Shown here one piece after another: positions 45,109-55,985 of a stretch of 64,000 nucleotides of DNA (its first letter is position 1; each line of letters opens with the position of its first letter). The notes under the pieces were generated by a model that worked only from the letters and a program-made list of their open reading frames with translations, searched no databases and had not been told where the DNA came from. Origin of the DNA: Blasia pusilla (Eukaryota; Marchantiophyta; Marchantiopsida; Blasiales); contig CM114274.1 of NCBI GenBank assembly GCA_050084515.1, forward strand, positions 30,380,001 to 30,444,000, written 5' to 3'. A program made the position numbers and the translations under genes.

Positions 45109-47158
45109 CTAGTCATACGATACTTGGAAGTTCAGCATGTAGACTAAACTTAAAGAGACGCCAACATGCCTCCGAAGGAGATATGTATCTAGAATAATGA
45201 GAATTCCAAGTATTTGAGTAACAAAAATGAAATAAAGTTGAGAAATAAAATATAATGCATGAGAGAAGTCAATCCACAAAATCATACTTCGCATCAAGAT
45301 ATGACGTTGTCTCGTCAATAACTTCAATTATATTGGATGTATCCATATCCTTTGAAAACTTAAATGAAAAAGCATGAGTTCCCTTATAAACATATTTGTA
45401 TAAGTACTTGACGATAGAAACACTACTTGTAATCTCCAAATTAATGTGACAATCGAAGAGGATGCATAACATCGGATTGTAAGGCACAACCCAATGATTA
45501 TCCAATGAATGTTCACTCTTAATTATCGCCCTTCCATTCTCCAATCTACAAAAACAAAATAAAAATCATGAATGAATGCATTAGAAGGAATCATGATCGA
45601 ATACATATGCCTTAAAAATAAAAGGGTTCTTACCTACGATATGTCGGATAATCATCTTCTATTTCGGTAGTGTTGGCCGCAAAAGCTTTAAGATAGCCTT
45701 TTGTACACTTTTTCCTGATCCATACATGGTGCATTTGGATTTAATGGTCTACATGGCCTCTGAACCATGCAATTAGCAATAGTAGAATACAACCTTGAAT
45801 GGTTAGATTAATAAGGGATTTTGGCTGAAATGATACAAGCCATGTCTGGCCTTCGGGCCTTCGGACCCACAAAGTGCGTAGCACCTCTCCCTATCTCATG
45901 ATCGGTTGTGGTATGTGGTTTATCCTCACAACCTAAAATTATAAGGACATGCATATGCGGCAATCCTCTTTTTTGGAATTCCATCACAAAGATGCATCCT
46001 ACAACTCGGCTCAATATATACTTCTTAATGATAAGTCTTAACAACTCCTTCTTTTTCTTCTAAAAAACCCGCACGACCAAATCTAGTCGGTCTACAGCTG
46101 ATTTGTGAGGTAGTAGGACTGATGTAATCTCCTCCCACTTTGGATTGCATGTCATGATCAAAAAGTAGTCAAGCTTCCCCAATGTTGTAAAATTTCCATT
46201 GCATTTTGATACAATTGATGCATATGACGTGGCCCTCTAGTAGAAGAAGAAGAAGGTAATATAATGCGTCTCCCAAGCCTTCGGCTATGTGCATCTTGTC
46301 GATGCATGGCATCCTCTACACCTTGATATAATTCAGCCCTCAACTCCTTCTGATTTAAGCCCACCCATGATAATCATTGCATCTCCACAGTGGCATAGAG
46401 GTCAACCATATATTCTTGAGTAAGTCGAGGAAGCTGCAATAAGCGATTGTCATCTTCTCCTCCAATCCGCGTTTGAAGTCAAAAACATGCAATTTGCAAG
46501 GCCGTTATACATTTTTTTCTCTTTCCTCAACAATATCACCATCAACTCTGTCCTCATCCATGCAATCATCTAAAAGTTCATGATGTCCCTCCTCCCCATT
46601 AATAATGTGGCCCAATCGTTGGGATTTTCTACAGCCTTTGATTCGCCCAAAGGGTATCCGAGGATACCAACCTGCTTCACCACAAATAAAAAAATAGAAC
46701 AAAGTGTAAGAGAATATGTGCTTCCTTGAGGTCGGATATACGTTTGACTCCTCCTCCATGTAGTCGTACAATTATATCACCTTGAGGATGATCCTCATAT
46801 TAAGATCACTTGCTTCATATGCCATATGACAAAAGATCTTCACATATGGATAGCATTCATTTAACATGTCTTGGAGACCTTTCATAATATCCATATTAAA
46901 ATCAGAAGATGTAAACATAACTCTAGCACAATTTTCCAATTCACTTGCACTATCATGGATGTATAGTTGAGGAAATTGGGGATGCCCCCCTATATCAGGA
47001 TGTAAAGGTCCAATGGAATGATAGATCCCACCTTGGACCCTAAATTTTCTAGTGCCACCAATTCGTTCGTTTACATGCACCCAGTAGATGCAAGTTGAAG
47101 TGCCGAATTATAAGCTCGAGCATGTGTAAGAAAATGAACACTTCTAGGACCAACACCG
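45109..47158 (-). pseudogene. Helitron fragment B, Rep part with intact tyrosine motif
   Basis: Minus strand. Begins at 47158 within VGPRSVHFLTHARAYNS, then FRVQGGIYHSIGPLHPDIGG, LQDMLNECYPYVKIFCHMAYE, LNQKELRAELYQGVEDAMHR, HQLYQNAMEI, FLIMTCNPKWEE, HUH motif RGLPHMHVLI (about 45965-45935), MENGRAIIKSEHSLDN and the two-tyrosine motif VKYLYKYVYKGTHAF at about 45400. YNLPTTSEVA and the following lines are deleted at about 46770. It is the only copy here with HUH and Tyr motifs both readable, though it is truncated at both ends. Confidence 0.88.
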
Positions 47159-47165
47159 GGAGAAG

Positions 47166-47412
47166 AATGACTCCTCCTAATTAGGAATCAGAGGGATACA
47201 ATGCTATACTTGTGATAGTTGATCGGTTTAGCAAGTTGGGGAGGTTTGTGCCGACGAGAGAGTCTGCGACCGCCTTCACGACTTCCCGACTGATCCTGTA
47301 TGGTTGGTGGCGAGCTTATGGATTTCCTAGGAGCATTGTGTCCGATCGAGATCCAAAGTTTACCAATGCCTTTTGGAAACATCTATTCAGGAGGTTCCGG
47401 ACCAAACTCAGT
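47166..47412 (+). pseudogene. Ty3-gypsy integrase core, plus-strand half
   Basis: Plus strand: GYNAILVIVDRFSKLGRFVP with the first catalytic Asp, then YGFPRSIVSDRDPKFTNAFW with the second, ending FRRFRTKLS. The block that should follow ([10 protein letters not shown]) is found on the minus strand at 48673. It abuts Helitron fragment B at 47158. Confidence 0.88.
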
Positions 47413-47875
47413 TCACTCACTATTTGTAAACAACCGCCTGCTTACCTAGCCAACTCGTACTACTTTTGGGTCACTCGTATTCCACTTAGGCGCGTCACTA
47501 AGTTCACTCATGCAACATGAATGAGATCACCATAAACCTCAAGACCGACTAATCTGCCCCGCCGACGTTAGTGCGAGCCCAAATGCTAGTACTTCAACAC
47601 TTGGTTCTGATCTAGATGCCTTATCTGAATACAAGCTCTCACCTCAAATACTCATTGTTTGGCCTCCTTAACTTACATCCTAAGCATATGAAGAACTACT
47701 CATAGCCATGCACTACCAAACTCAAAATCGAAATCACTAGCATTGAATCTCCAAATCCATGCATTCTTTATTGCAACTACTAAACATTTCTAGTTACAAC
47801 GGGTTATTGGCCCAAGCTTCCCGGTCACAAGTTATGCCCTTTGCTTCACCATGTACTAACATATGTGCCTATCTT
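47413..47875. other. non-coding DNA between integrase halves
   Basis: No domain. It follows the chromodomain on the minus strand and is probably the 3-prime untranslated or LTR-proximal part of the same gypsy element. Confidence 0.45.
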
Positions 47876-47879
47876 GCAT

Positions 47880-48677
47880 CCATTTGAAGTCTCACAATGC
47901 TTCTTGCGCGTGTTCAAGCTCCGCCTCCGCAATCCAAGTCGCCTCTTTCACATGGTAGCCTTTCCACTTAACCAAGTACTTGTACTTGGCGGCTCTACTT
48001 CTAGAACGCAAAATGGTCTCAACCTCGAACTCTGGTTCCTCATTTCTGATGACCGGTTGTGGTCTCAATACCATCCTTCGTTCCGGCCGCACATTGTCTT
48101 AAAGAAATTTCTTCAATAATGACACATTGAAAATCGGGTGAATCTTGAACTCGTTTGGCAGCTCCAATGTGTACACATCCTCAAATAGCTTTGCCTTGAT
48201 CACATACGGTCCGACATACTTGGCTGAAATTTTTTTGGACAATTCCTTCAGAAGAGTGAGATTCTTTACACTCAACCACACTTGTTCCCCAACTTGGAAA
48301 ATCACTTGGTGCTGACTTTTGGTAGCATGCTTCACGTACCTTAGTTGAGACTTGGCAAGACTTTTCCTCACTTGCTCTTGTCGTTTCTGCATTTCCACTA
48401 ACAAACATTCTGCCGTTGCTTGATGAGTGTGTGCCGATGTAGCGCCCTTCGAAAGAGCCAAGTTAAGAGGCGCTTCTGGTTCTCTTTGATACGCCAAAAA
48501 AAACGGAGATTCTCCGGTTGCAGAATGCTTGGTCGAGTTGTAATAATACTCAGCCATACTTAGCCACTTGGCCCAATCTCTTTGGTCTGCACTACGTAAT
48601 TCCTTAAGTACTGGTTCACGAGCGAGTTTACTTTTTCCGTTTGCCCATCTGTTTGAGGATGGAAGGCCGTACTAAAA
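47880..48677 (-). pseudogene. Ty3-gypsy integrase C-terminus with chromodomain
   Basis: Minus strand. Starts [17 protein letters not shown] (48673 on), one 1-base shift, AEYYYNSTKHSATGESPF, VGEQVWLSVKNL, the GPY/F module KYVGPYVIKAKLFED, PNEFKIHPIFNVSLL, then in the next frame a chromodomain: EVETILRSRSRAAKYKYLVK, WKGYHVKEATWIAEAEL. Chromodomains steer chromovirus integration to marked chromatin. The domain is nearly intact (aromatic Y/W residues present), in contrast to the broken core. Confidence 0.9.
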
Positions 48678-48799
48678 GTGTTAGGTTGCATACTTAGTTA
48701 GCTTATTTTGATAGTTTAGATTAGTTCTGCAGAACTAGTCTAGGCTAATTGAAGTGAATAAGCTAATAATTCTAAGTGTTGCGAGCAACAACCTAACAC
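48678..48799. mobile_element. fold-back MITE, 122 bp
   Basis: The termini GTGTTAGGTTG (48678-48688) and CAACCTAACAC (48789-48799) are perfect inverted repeats. Imperfect pairing continues inward: CTTAG and TTAGCTTATT pair with AATAAGCTAA and CTAAG, around a central CTGCAG. No clear target duplication. It begins at the inversion breakpoint of the gypsy integrase. Confidence 0.7.
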
Positions 48800-48927
48800 T
48801 CAAGCCAAAAGTGGAATTGCGGGTTAGCTACCAGAACGCGATTCACTGTTAAGGGGTCGGCTTCCCAGAACTTAACATTAATAAGGTTTGCGTTGATGAG
48901 GACATCAACCTTCAAAGGAGGGGTGCG

Positions 48928-49948
48928 TGTTGCAACCCTCATAACCAAAAAATACCAAATAGGCGCCAACCGGAACATCACAACTCAAGTGGACTCACGA
49001 TGCGATGTTTGCGCTTCAGAGAGGCGTTTGGAAAGGTCTCTTGGAAAAGTCCAAGACACGAAACTCGGAAAAGAGTTCTGCATTTTGTGCATTAGTGGTC
49101 ACGACCAAGAAACCTAGACCAACCGCGAGTCAAGACTTGAGATGAGTTGAGTCTTGGAAGGTTGGTTGCCAAGGAGGTAAGAACCAGTTTTGGAACACGA
49201 CTAGCATTTGACTGTGTTTTGGACCATAAAATTTATCCCCAAGATGCATTCAAGACAAGTAAGGGCGCGTTGGAAATCTTATCTTAAGATGCTTCCAGCG
49301 CACCAAAGATCTTAGAAAACGCATAAGTACAGATTGAGATATTGGCCGAAAACAATTGTGAGAGCAATCGGGGTGAGGGCCAATTTGAGAGGCCTGGGTG
49401 TCTTTCCCTAAAGGTAGGGGGACCCCAGAGATCTCCAGAAGTACTAGTAAGGGAGGATTCTCTCCAATATGTCTTGGAACACGAATTCCCACTTTGAGCA
49501 CCAAACGGCATCTCAGAGGCACGGGATGGAACGGGAGTTTAGCATTGGAACTCAAAACCCAAACCTGATCCAAGGGAGTGGACTTTGTACACCACACTTG
49601 GATTCCAACCCGAGATTCACTTAGTGCGAGTCTCCGTTAGGGACTCATTGGATGTCCATCGGACAGTTGGAACCGCCAGGCGGGAAACGCCGTTTGAGGT
49701 TCCTGAACCGACCAGAAAGTCTGTCCCAAGTCTTTCAAGACTTGCTCGTGTTGTAAACGGTGAAACTAGGAAGGTTGAGCTTGATGAGAGACCGAGACGA
49801 GAACTTGGAAAGTTAGCCCGTTGATTGATTCAAGACCCGACTAACCAAAGTGCGTGTTTGGATGCAGATTAGCGTTGAGAGCGTGAGCTACTGAACGCAC
49901 GCTTTTGCAACAACAAGATTAACATTCAAGGAGAGTAAACGCACAACA
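48928..49948 (+). mobile_element. gypsy LTR, copy 1, 1021 bp
   Basis: Starts TGTTGCAACCCTCATAACC and ends GCACAACA. Colinear with 50459-51455 throughout, sharing for example CCAGAAGTACTAGTAAGG and GTCTCCGTTAGG-like blocks, at roughly 70-75 percent identity by eye. No target duplication found. Frames inside it are not genes. Confidence 0.75.
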
Positions 49949-50453
49949 GGCTTGTTGTATAGTTGGCACAAACTTACCGTTTTCATCACCATGAGCTTAC
50001 TACTTGCAATTGGCCTGTGACGCTTGGGTTTCTTAGCGGATGTAATTTCATGAAAGATTTTGGCTTGTGAAGTTTGGATTTCAGCCTGTTTGAGTAACGA
50101 TTGAAGGTAATATATAGTGTGGGCAGTTGTGGGTGGAGATCAATGAAACTAACATGGGATGAGACACAATTTAAGGCCATAATTGTTGCAACCACATATG
50201 CCTAAACAACGAGGTGCACCAAAATAGAATGTATATGAGATTATACCTAACCTTGTATCTTTATTGAATCTGATAACAAAAATAAATGAAACCCCATACC
50301 AATCTATGGCAAGCCAATTCTTGCACATGGTGCATGAGATTTTGCAAGAGATGCAAGTCAACAAAAGTAGCCATACCAAATCAAAATACACTTGGGAGTC
50401 CATTACCAGATATTTTAGTGTAGGTGCATTGAGCACCCGCATAACCTTTCACC
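49949..50453. other. spacer between the two gypsy LTRs
   Basis: 505 bp, no coding potential, no primer-binding site after copy 1 and no polypurine tract before copy 2. The two LTRs are therefore probably separate insertions. Confidence 0.6.
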
Positions 50454-50458
50454 ATTTG

Positions 50459-51455
50459 TGTCACGACCCTCATGACCAAACGAGTGCCAAAGCGAAACAT
50501 CGGAACATTAGCGGGCTCACGCTAAGATGGTTTGCGCGTTGGAGTAGTCTCGAAGAAGAGAGAAGACACGAGACGCAAGCGAGGTTTCGCGTTTCAGATG
50601 TTGTGGTTGCAACCGAGAAACCTGGACCAAACGCGGAATAAGACTTGAAAGGAGTTGAGTCTAGAAAGTGGGTTGCCAAAGGAAGGAATCTGAATTTGGA
50701 ACGCCACTAGCGTTTGAGAGTTTCCGACTGTATTTATAACCATAACTTTTAGCGCCAAGATGCGTTTGGATTAAACAAGGGTGCGTTAGAATGCTTATAG
50801 AAAGCATTTCTATAAGCCTTCTAACGCATAAGCAGCGGCTTAGAAACAACCCAGAAACGACTATATGTAGAGTCGGGTTGAGGGCCACAATGAAGGGCCG
50901 ACCCTCCTTTTCCAAAGAGGGGGAGGGGGGTTATTGGAGAACCCCAGAAGTACTAGTAAGGGGAAAGGTCTCCGAGAGTGCTTGGAACTCGAACCCCACT
51001 TTGGGCGCCACGGGGTGGCTCAAGGGTATGGAACGGATCGAGAGTTTTGGGGTGGGTTGGAAAACCTGAACCAAGTCTACGGAGGTGATTTTAGACATCC
51101 CTCTTAGATTTCACCCCGCGACTCAATTACTTGGGTCTCGGTTTGGTTCTCGCACGAGGTCCGTTGAACAGTTGGGATCGCTAGGTGCGCAAGTGCCGTT
51201 TTAGGTTCCTGGACTAATCAAGAAGTCTGTTCCAAGTCTTGAAGAACTTGCCATGTTTTGGAAACTAGGAATTAAGGAAGGTTGAGATTGATGAGACGCC
51301 GAGTTGAGAACTCGGTGAGTTGGAACGCTGGTTGACCCGGACCCGACTAACGAGAGTGCGTATTTGGGTGCAGATCGGTGATGAGATCGTGTCCTACTGA
51401 ACGTACGCTTCCGCAACACTAAAGATTGATGTTCAAGGAGAGTAGGGGCGCGACA
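50459..51455 (+). mobile_element. solo gypsy LTR, 997 bp, TSD ATTTG
   Basis: Starts TGTCACGACCCTCATGACC and ends GGCGCGACA. ATTTG flanks it at 50454-50458 and 51456-51460. TGTCACGACC is a common start of plant gypsy LTRs. A G-rich tract (GAGGGGGAGGGGGG) lies at about 50918. No internal region. Confidence 0.88.
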
Positions 51456-51460
51456 ATTTG

Positions 51461-52264
51461 CTTGTTGTTGTGTGTTCACCACCAGCATCTTGATTCCAAA
51501 AGGTCTAGTTCCACTCTTACTATCCTACATTTCTGCTTCAAAAGTAAATATAGTTGTTGACATATAGTTGTCGGGTCTTGTTTAAGACAAACCACTCGAT
51601 GCCAAGAAACACCCGAACCAATGACCAAGCAAAGAGGCATGGGCCACCTTAAGAAATTGATAAGATAATCGGTGGAACCCAATAAAAGGTAGTAACCACT
51701 AATCAATCATACACAAATCAGCATCGACAAGACATAAAGTGAACACCCATCAATGAAGGAGAAACAATGCATCAGAGTGAGGGAGAACTAAAGATAGGAA
51801 AGGAATCTATCTGTAAACCATCTGTCTCTATTCGCCTCATCGTGCCGTGACACATTGGAGACATTCGGCAGAATTAAGGTGAGCTTAATCTCTCATGCCC
51901 ATCCTCCTAAGAATCTACAAATCTTGACGGATTCAAGGAGCAGGGATAACCTAGACTGCCTCTAACTTGCAATATACATCAGCATAAGATGGTCACATGC
52001 CCCAAAAATCAAATTTTTGACATGAATGAAAAGAGCTCAGTCCCATACAACGACACATGCAACCTCCTACCTACTTCCTCAAAAAATCCCTAACCTGGCT
52101 ACTAATGGGCGCACTATACAAGGCCATATCGATAGTTAGAATTCTCTCTACATTCCAAACTGTTGTATCACCATGGATAGTAATTGCGTTGTGCATAGGT
52201 GCATGTCTCCATCAAGCATAAGTGCCTAACCCATAGTACCTAAATTTGGGCACCCAAGGGTGAC
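51461..52264. other. unassigned DNA
   Basis: No reading frame with a recognisable motif and no terminal or tandem repeat seen. Confidence 0.5.
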
Positions 52265-52784
52265 ATGTCAACATAACATTTAGGTCCGAATTTTATGGAC
52301 TATTTAAATTTTATGGAAGGGTGAAATTATTTAGGGGAGTGGGATATCATTTAAATTTTGATTGATGAATGGAATTACTCATAAGAGTGGAATTTTATTA
52401 CTCTTCTAAGATTTAAGAAATTTTATATTATATTTCAATTTTTAATTGAAAAATATTCATATTCTAAAAAATAATCATGTTAATTAAAATTTCATATTTT
52501 GAGAAAGAAATTTTAATTTCAATGGAAAGTGGAACGTATTTCATTAATAAAAATATTTAGTAATTTAATCAACGGATGTTATTTTGGTGAGAATCAACAG
52601 AATAAATATTGTTCAAACTTTTATCTAGGAGTAAAATAATTTGAGGGAGTTGGATATTACTTAAAAGGAAAATGTTTTTAATATTTTAATATTTTTAAAA
52701 TAGAAATTATGATTAAATTTTGAAACGAAAAATACTTCTAAATTATGAAAATATGATTGTCATGGGCAAACACGGGCATGCTAG
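52265..52784 (+). mobile_element. AT-rich non-autonomous Helitron-like element, copy 2
   Basis: Inverted relative of 125-700. It ends AACACGGGCATGCTAG at 52784, followed by T. CGGGCAT shortly before CTAG is also found at the ends of Helitrons A and C. No 5-prime end was recognised at about 52260. No gene. Confidence 0.55.
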
Positions 52785-55300
52785 TATAGGTAAATTTCTA
52801 AGTTTCATACTATTATTTTTCTGTCAAACAGATCTACTATCTCCAAAGCACGTCGGTTAACTTTAACAAAAATTCCGTCCCATTTATTCATTTTTCATTT
52901 TTCATTTCCATCTGTTTTACCCGTTTTAGCATGAGATTTTAACATGCTACATGGCATAATTTTCTTAAAAAATGACTACAAGTTTCATTTTGAATCCTAA
53001 CGGAAATACGACATGGAAGAAATCTCACCCATGTGACAGACAGACAGGGGCACGTAACACGTGACCATTCCATGTGTTTAATTGCATGATAGTATTTTAT
53101 GCTACTTTGTCTTATTGAGATTATTTTATGTCCTTAACCATATACTAGACATCCATGTACTGCAGTGGTAGAGGGAATTCTCGCGATATAAAGCTGGGAA
53201 GCTGATTGTATGATCATAAAGGCCTAACGGACCTACTCTATCCAGGAGTCCAAATCTGACGCAGCGATCTTTGCTATCTCCTGATGAGATACTATTATTT
53301 TTCTGTCACCCAAGCCCGGATTCTCTTCCTGCCTATCGCGAAATCCTTCGCTAATATCAAGATTACTCTAAGGCATCTGAACGTATTTAGGATCGGCCGC
53401 CTGCAGGGCAGATTCAGATGAGTGTCTTGAAGCTCAGAGCTTACGAAGTTTTAATAAACACGTAAGAGGTATGAGAGGCCCTCTTTCGGCGTACTGCTAA
53501 CTTAGAGGAGATTCTATCGAATTCGTTGAAATCCGTAACTCATTTGTCTCACATCAGTAGTCACGAGCGGGCACGCTGATCACCACTATGATCTCAGATT
53601 TTGCTGACTATATGGATAATGTTTCCGACACAATTGAAAAGGAGTTCAAATCTTCAACAGCGTTAACCGAGCTGTTCTGAGATAAGGTTCTTGCTCATAT
53701 TGCCATGGGCGTGTCCCCACACATTGGTCCTTCCAGCTCAATAGTGAAGGCAAAAGCTGACGAATTTCCACCAATCTCCATAATGATAGTAATGTAAGCC
53801 TCACAGACTAGCTTTAGAACTCTAGTTGTGACAGTAAAGAGGTTTCAGAACTCTTGGAACACAAATACAGGGAATCTACCAAGTGTGGTACCAATCGTCT
53901 GCCTTGTGTCCAATGTGTTCTTTACTGTATGGACTTGAGAGCCATTCATGTACGGTTGACTCAGACCTCGGGTCATGAGTCTGTTGCGCGTTTAGGGTTG
54001 GCTCAGCTTTTCAGCGTTTGAAGTGATAAGAGATATTCTCGGGTTCCGGATACACTCTTCTGGAGCCTGTTCTTGCAAGTGACAAGACTTAATTCTGGAG
54101 TTCAAAGCTGCAACAGACTTCGCTAGCATATACTGAACTATGATTTCTTCTCCTCGTACGGCAAAGCAAGTGCCAGTTGAAATGCATGTTCTTTGCAAGC
54201 AACTCAAAGAACTTTTTCTAAGTATTGAAAACCGAGGCATTGATAAGTAGGAGAATCTAATCTGAGATATTTTACCAAGTTGTAAAGAAAGTGGCCAGGG
54301 AGCTGTTATTGCACCTGTATACCCCAAATGAAGAGTTTATAGCTACGACAATAATCACCACTCCCTTCTGAGAGAAGACTTTTCCTCGAGTAACGGCATA
54401 CTGACATCGCTTGCGATTCAATTGCTGAAACGAGGAGGTTGAGGCTAACTTATTGATCAGTGACACTTTCGATGCCCAGAAAAATTCGTTCTTGCTAAGG
54501 TGACGTGTTTTGTGTCAGTCTATTAAGTGGCGGAAGGACAGGGGGTCCAGAGCTTACAAAATAAACCAGTTACATTCTTAGCTCAGACTCGACTTGTAAG
54601 GCAGAGGTTTCCGCTGATGTTCAGAGGAATAAATGAGGAACTCCTATCAAATTCATACTGTCTGGCGATCCTTTCGGCTGTCGTCGAACTGTTAACTGAC
54701 ATTTTATAGAGGCTCTGTTGCTGAAATGATCCGTTTTAAACAAGTTCACAGCGTCTACACTGATCTCACAGTAGCTTTGGTTATGTGGACGGCGAGGCGC
54801 ATGCTGAAGTGTTTGCCCCGGTCGGTATCTTACGTGGCCATTACGAGGCGGCAACGCGTATCAGGAATGTGTTCCAAATCTTTAACCTTCGCTCGTAAAT
54901 CTGAGTAGGTGCCTCATACATTTTCATAATACGCTAGCTCAATTAAATGACCACTCTTTCGGGCAGGAAACCATAGCCAAGCTTATCACGTACGATGGAG
55001 TGTAGCAGGAGCAGTGGGGAATAGAGCTCGAAGGTGACGTAAAAACCGGAACTACAATCACTCTAGAAAATCATCAAGACAGGCACTTCATTCATCAAAT
55101 GAGACCCCGTTTTTCAGCGCACTGCATACAGAAGGGGAGCCACCAGCTGACTCACCGTTACAGGCAATCTTCGACTCCCCGACCCATAGAGCTGAACTAA
55201 GCCTACAACTCATTCGTTGGCCCTCATTAGGGTCCCAACTGCAGAGCTCGCTTTTGCGCTGAAGGTCCATACAGAACCACTAGTACCTTATTTGTGTACA
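52785..55300. other. unassigned, less AT-rich DNA, possible host remnant
   Basis: About 2.5 kb that resembles no repeat elsewhere in the window. Short segments read like protein (for example DFADYMDNVSDTIEKEFKSS at about 53605 plus; ISTGTCFAVRGEEIIVQYML at about 54150 minus), but no frame exceeds about 110 codons and no domain is recognised. Texture is like the receptor pseudogene at 32-37 kb, so a decayed host gene is possible. Confidence 0.4.
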
Positions 55301-55302
55301 GA

Positions 55303-55520
55303 GTGATATGAGCTTTCAAACTCATCTTCACACATTCGTAGACTTTTCTTTTCTTACACCTGTACCTTATTCTGTGTGGAGTGATTTGAGCCTCCAAACT
55401 CATCTTCACATTCGTGGGCTTCTTTCTTTTTTTCTTCTTACACGTGTACCTTCTTCTGTGTGGAGTGATTTGAGCCTCCAAACTCATCTTCACATTCGTG
55501 GGCTTTCTTTCTTACACCTT
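55303..55520 (+). repeat. tandem repeat, three units of about 70-76 bp
   Basis: The block GAGTGAT-TGAGC-T-CAAACTCATCTTCACA with TTCTTACAC-TGTACCTT recurs three times (starting about 55303, 55377 and 55453). Units 2 and 3 are nearly identical (GTGTGGAGTGATTTGAGCCT). Frames on both strands are repeat by-products. Confidence 0.85.
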
Positions 55521-55836
55521 CTGGACATCGCTGTAAGTCTGAACTTTTAGTGTTCGTTGGTCAAACCACGGGTTCTACTGTGACATTCTTGGCGGGGTGT
55601 GAGCTTAATGTCCAAGTATGTTTATTTATTCCTAAAATTGCCTCTCGATCAAAGGGATGATGTTGTGTACATCCAATTGGCACGTCAAGTTGTTAGTGTG
55701 ATGTATTTTTATTCTTAGAATAATCCTAACACTCACGTACCATTTTTAGGAAACTCACATTTCCTAGCCTCTTCTTATAAAGTTTTTCTTGTAAAGATCA
55801 TAAATTGTTTGTGTCATATGTTGGTCTCATTAACAA
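55521..55836. other. spacer before Helitron C
   Basis: No gene or repeat recognised. Confidence 0.6.
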
Positions 55837-55870
55837 CTAGTAAGATGCCCGTGCAATGCAAAGGAGATAA
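55837..55870 (-). mobile_element. 3-prime terminus of Helitron C
   Basis: On the minus strand the element ends TGCACGGGCATCTTACTAG and is followed by T, the standard Helitron CTAG/T junction. The terminal hairpin is weaker than in copy A. Confidence 0.75.
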
Positions 55871-55985
55871 AAAAGTGTTTGAAGAGTTTTTGTTAATATA
55901 TATGGTCATGAAGGGAAGGGTTGAATGATGATGGACACAAATTAAAACTTTTTTCTTGCTGCCCGTAACATGTGCAAAATTTATT

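Noticed and set aside
50264-51069. open frames of 92-125 codons
   Set aside because: They lie within the spacer and solo LTR and have no domain.
48928-51455. one short LTR element (TRIM) with two 1-kb LTRs
   Set aside because: The second LTR has its own ATTTG duplication, and the interior lacks primer site and polypurine tract.
54527-54908. short frames on the plus strand as a possible peptide gene
   Set aside because: No motif, no repeat of the frame, and stops just outside; noted only as part of the unassigned stretch.
55227-55550. repetitive protein with three near-identical units
   Set aside because: All frames on both strands are produced by the 70-76 bp tandem repeat.
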